Shown here: one piece after another, positions 6,448-6,736 of the stretch
Layout of the letters: the number at the start of each line of letters is the position of its first letter
Position numbering within the stretch: the first letter of the stretch is position 1
DNA from: CAYYBZ01 sp964470285 [NCBI: uncultured Oligoflexia bacterium]
GTDB lineage: Bacteria; Bdellovibrionota_G; CAYYBZ01
DNA length: 6,736 nt
Assembly (NCBI GenBank): GCA_964470285.1
Contig: CAYYBZ010000116.1
Span: forward strand, 1 to 6,736
Reading direction: 5' to 3'
Notes under the pieces: model-generated
Database searches by the model: none
What the model was told of the DNA's origin: nothing
Seen by the model: the letters and a program-made list of their open reading frames with translations, nothing else
Program-made: the position numbers and the translations under genes

Positions 6448-6736
6448 ACTTCCGTCTTATACTAAAAACACTGGGGTTTCTGATATTAATGGTTTCATCG
6501 ACCATGATTTTACCCATGCTCTGGGCTGTAGCCTTGGGTGAAGAAAGTTCAAAATGGGCTTTCATACAAAGTATTTCTTTCGGTATTTTAACGGGAACCG
6601 GTCTTATTCTTTTTACAAGAAAAACTACACAGGATTTTTACAGAAAAGAAGGCCTTGTAACTGTTGCGTTTGCTTGGATATGTGCAGGCATTATAGGAGC
6701 CTTACCCTTTTACCTGTCCGAAGCCATTCCTTCGAC
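6444..6736 (+). CDS. trkH: Trk potassium uptake protein TrkH, N-terminal part (cut by window end)
   Basis: The frame remains open to the window edge for 97 residues of a protein normally near 480. It begins MNFRLILKTLG (TTG read as Met), typical of TrkH N-termini, then a first membrane helix (about 10-31), the loop LGEES, a second helix (about 40-57), a TRK loop with the FYRKEG element, and a third helix ending in GALPFYLSEAIPS. That last motif is the family signature just before the first pore loop. TrkH is the K+-conducting membrane subunit partnered by TrkA. The start is the TTG at 6444, because AAGGA (6433-6437) lies six bases upstream and the TTGA overlap with the trkA stop is a common coupling arrangement. 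An ATG at residue 16 (6489) would cut the first helix. Confidence 0.93.
   Translation, partial: MNFRLILKTLGFLILMVSSTMILPMLWAVALGEESSKWAFIQSISFGILTGTGLILFTRKTTQDFYRKEGLVTVAFAWICAGIIGALPFYLSEAIPS

Noticed and set aside
1-6736. CRISPR array, tRNA, rRNA, insertion sequence or phage genes
   Set aside because: No spaced direct repeats, no cloverleaf-type sequence, no transposase or integrase coding, and no terminal inverted repeats with target duplications were seen.

Overview
This is an AT-rich window with all genes on the + strand. It looks like part of the chromosome of a diderm (Gram-negative-type) bacterium. The grounds are Sec signal peptides on three consecutive products, strong AGAGG-type ribosome binding sites, a TrkA/TrkH potassium uptake pair, and C-terminal Cys-containing tails resembling the sorting signals of diderm bacteria (the MYXO-, JDVT- and Synergist-CTERM class). 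I cannot name the lineage from sequence alone. Nothing points to phage, transposon or plasmid DNA.

Layout: (i) 2-127, the last 41 codons of a gene that may encode an SMC/AAA-like ATPase. (ii) 201-1265, an exported thioredoxin-fold plus TPR protein behind a near-consensus sigma-70 promoter. Its redox motif has lost the first cysteine (WYPDC). (iii) 1474-3099 and 3298-4944, two paralogous secreted papain-family (C1A) cysteine proteases. They share one architecture: signal peptide, short propeptide with a W-x-A-G motif, peptidase domain, Ig-like domain with one predicted disulfide, PKD domain, a GGCG[I/A]V motif and a C-terminal transmembrane segment. (iv) 5095-6447, trkA, overlapping by TTGA (6444-6447) with trkH, which runs off the window end.

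How the genes relate: the protease pair is a tandem duplication of an envelope-directed enzyme. Each copy appears to have its own intergenic regulatory stretch (about 200 bp each) rather than sharing a tight operon. The second copy has a promoter-like pair with a 17-bp palindrome in the spacer that overlaps the -10. The thioredoxin/TPR protein is a separate exported unit; a role with the disulfide-bearing proteases is speculation only. trkA-trkH is a standard K+ uptake operon and is probably unrelated to the rest.

The most interesting signal is the matched GGCG-type C-terminal tail on both proteases. It is a candidate Cys-based sorting and anchoring signal, possibly a variant of the known families. 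No intergenic gap exceeds 210 bp. The gaps hold inverted repeats and promoter-like sequences, listed individually.
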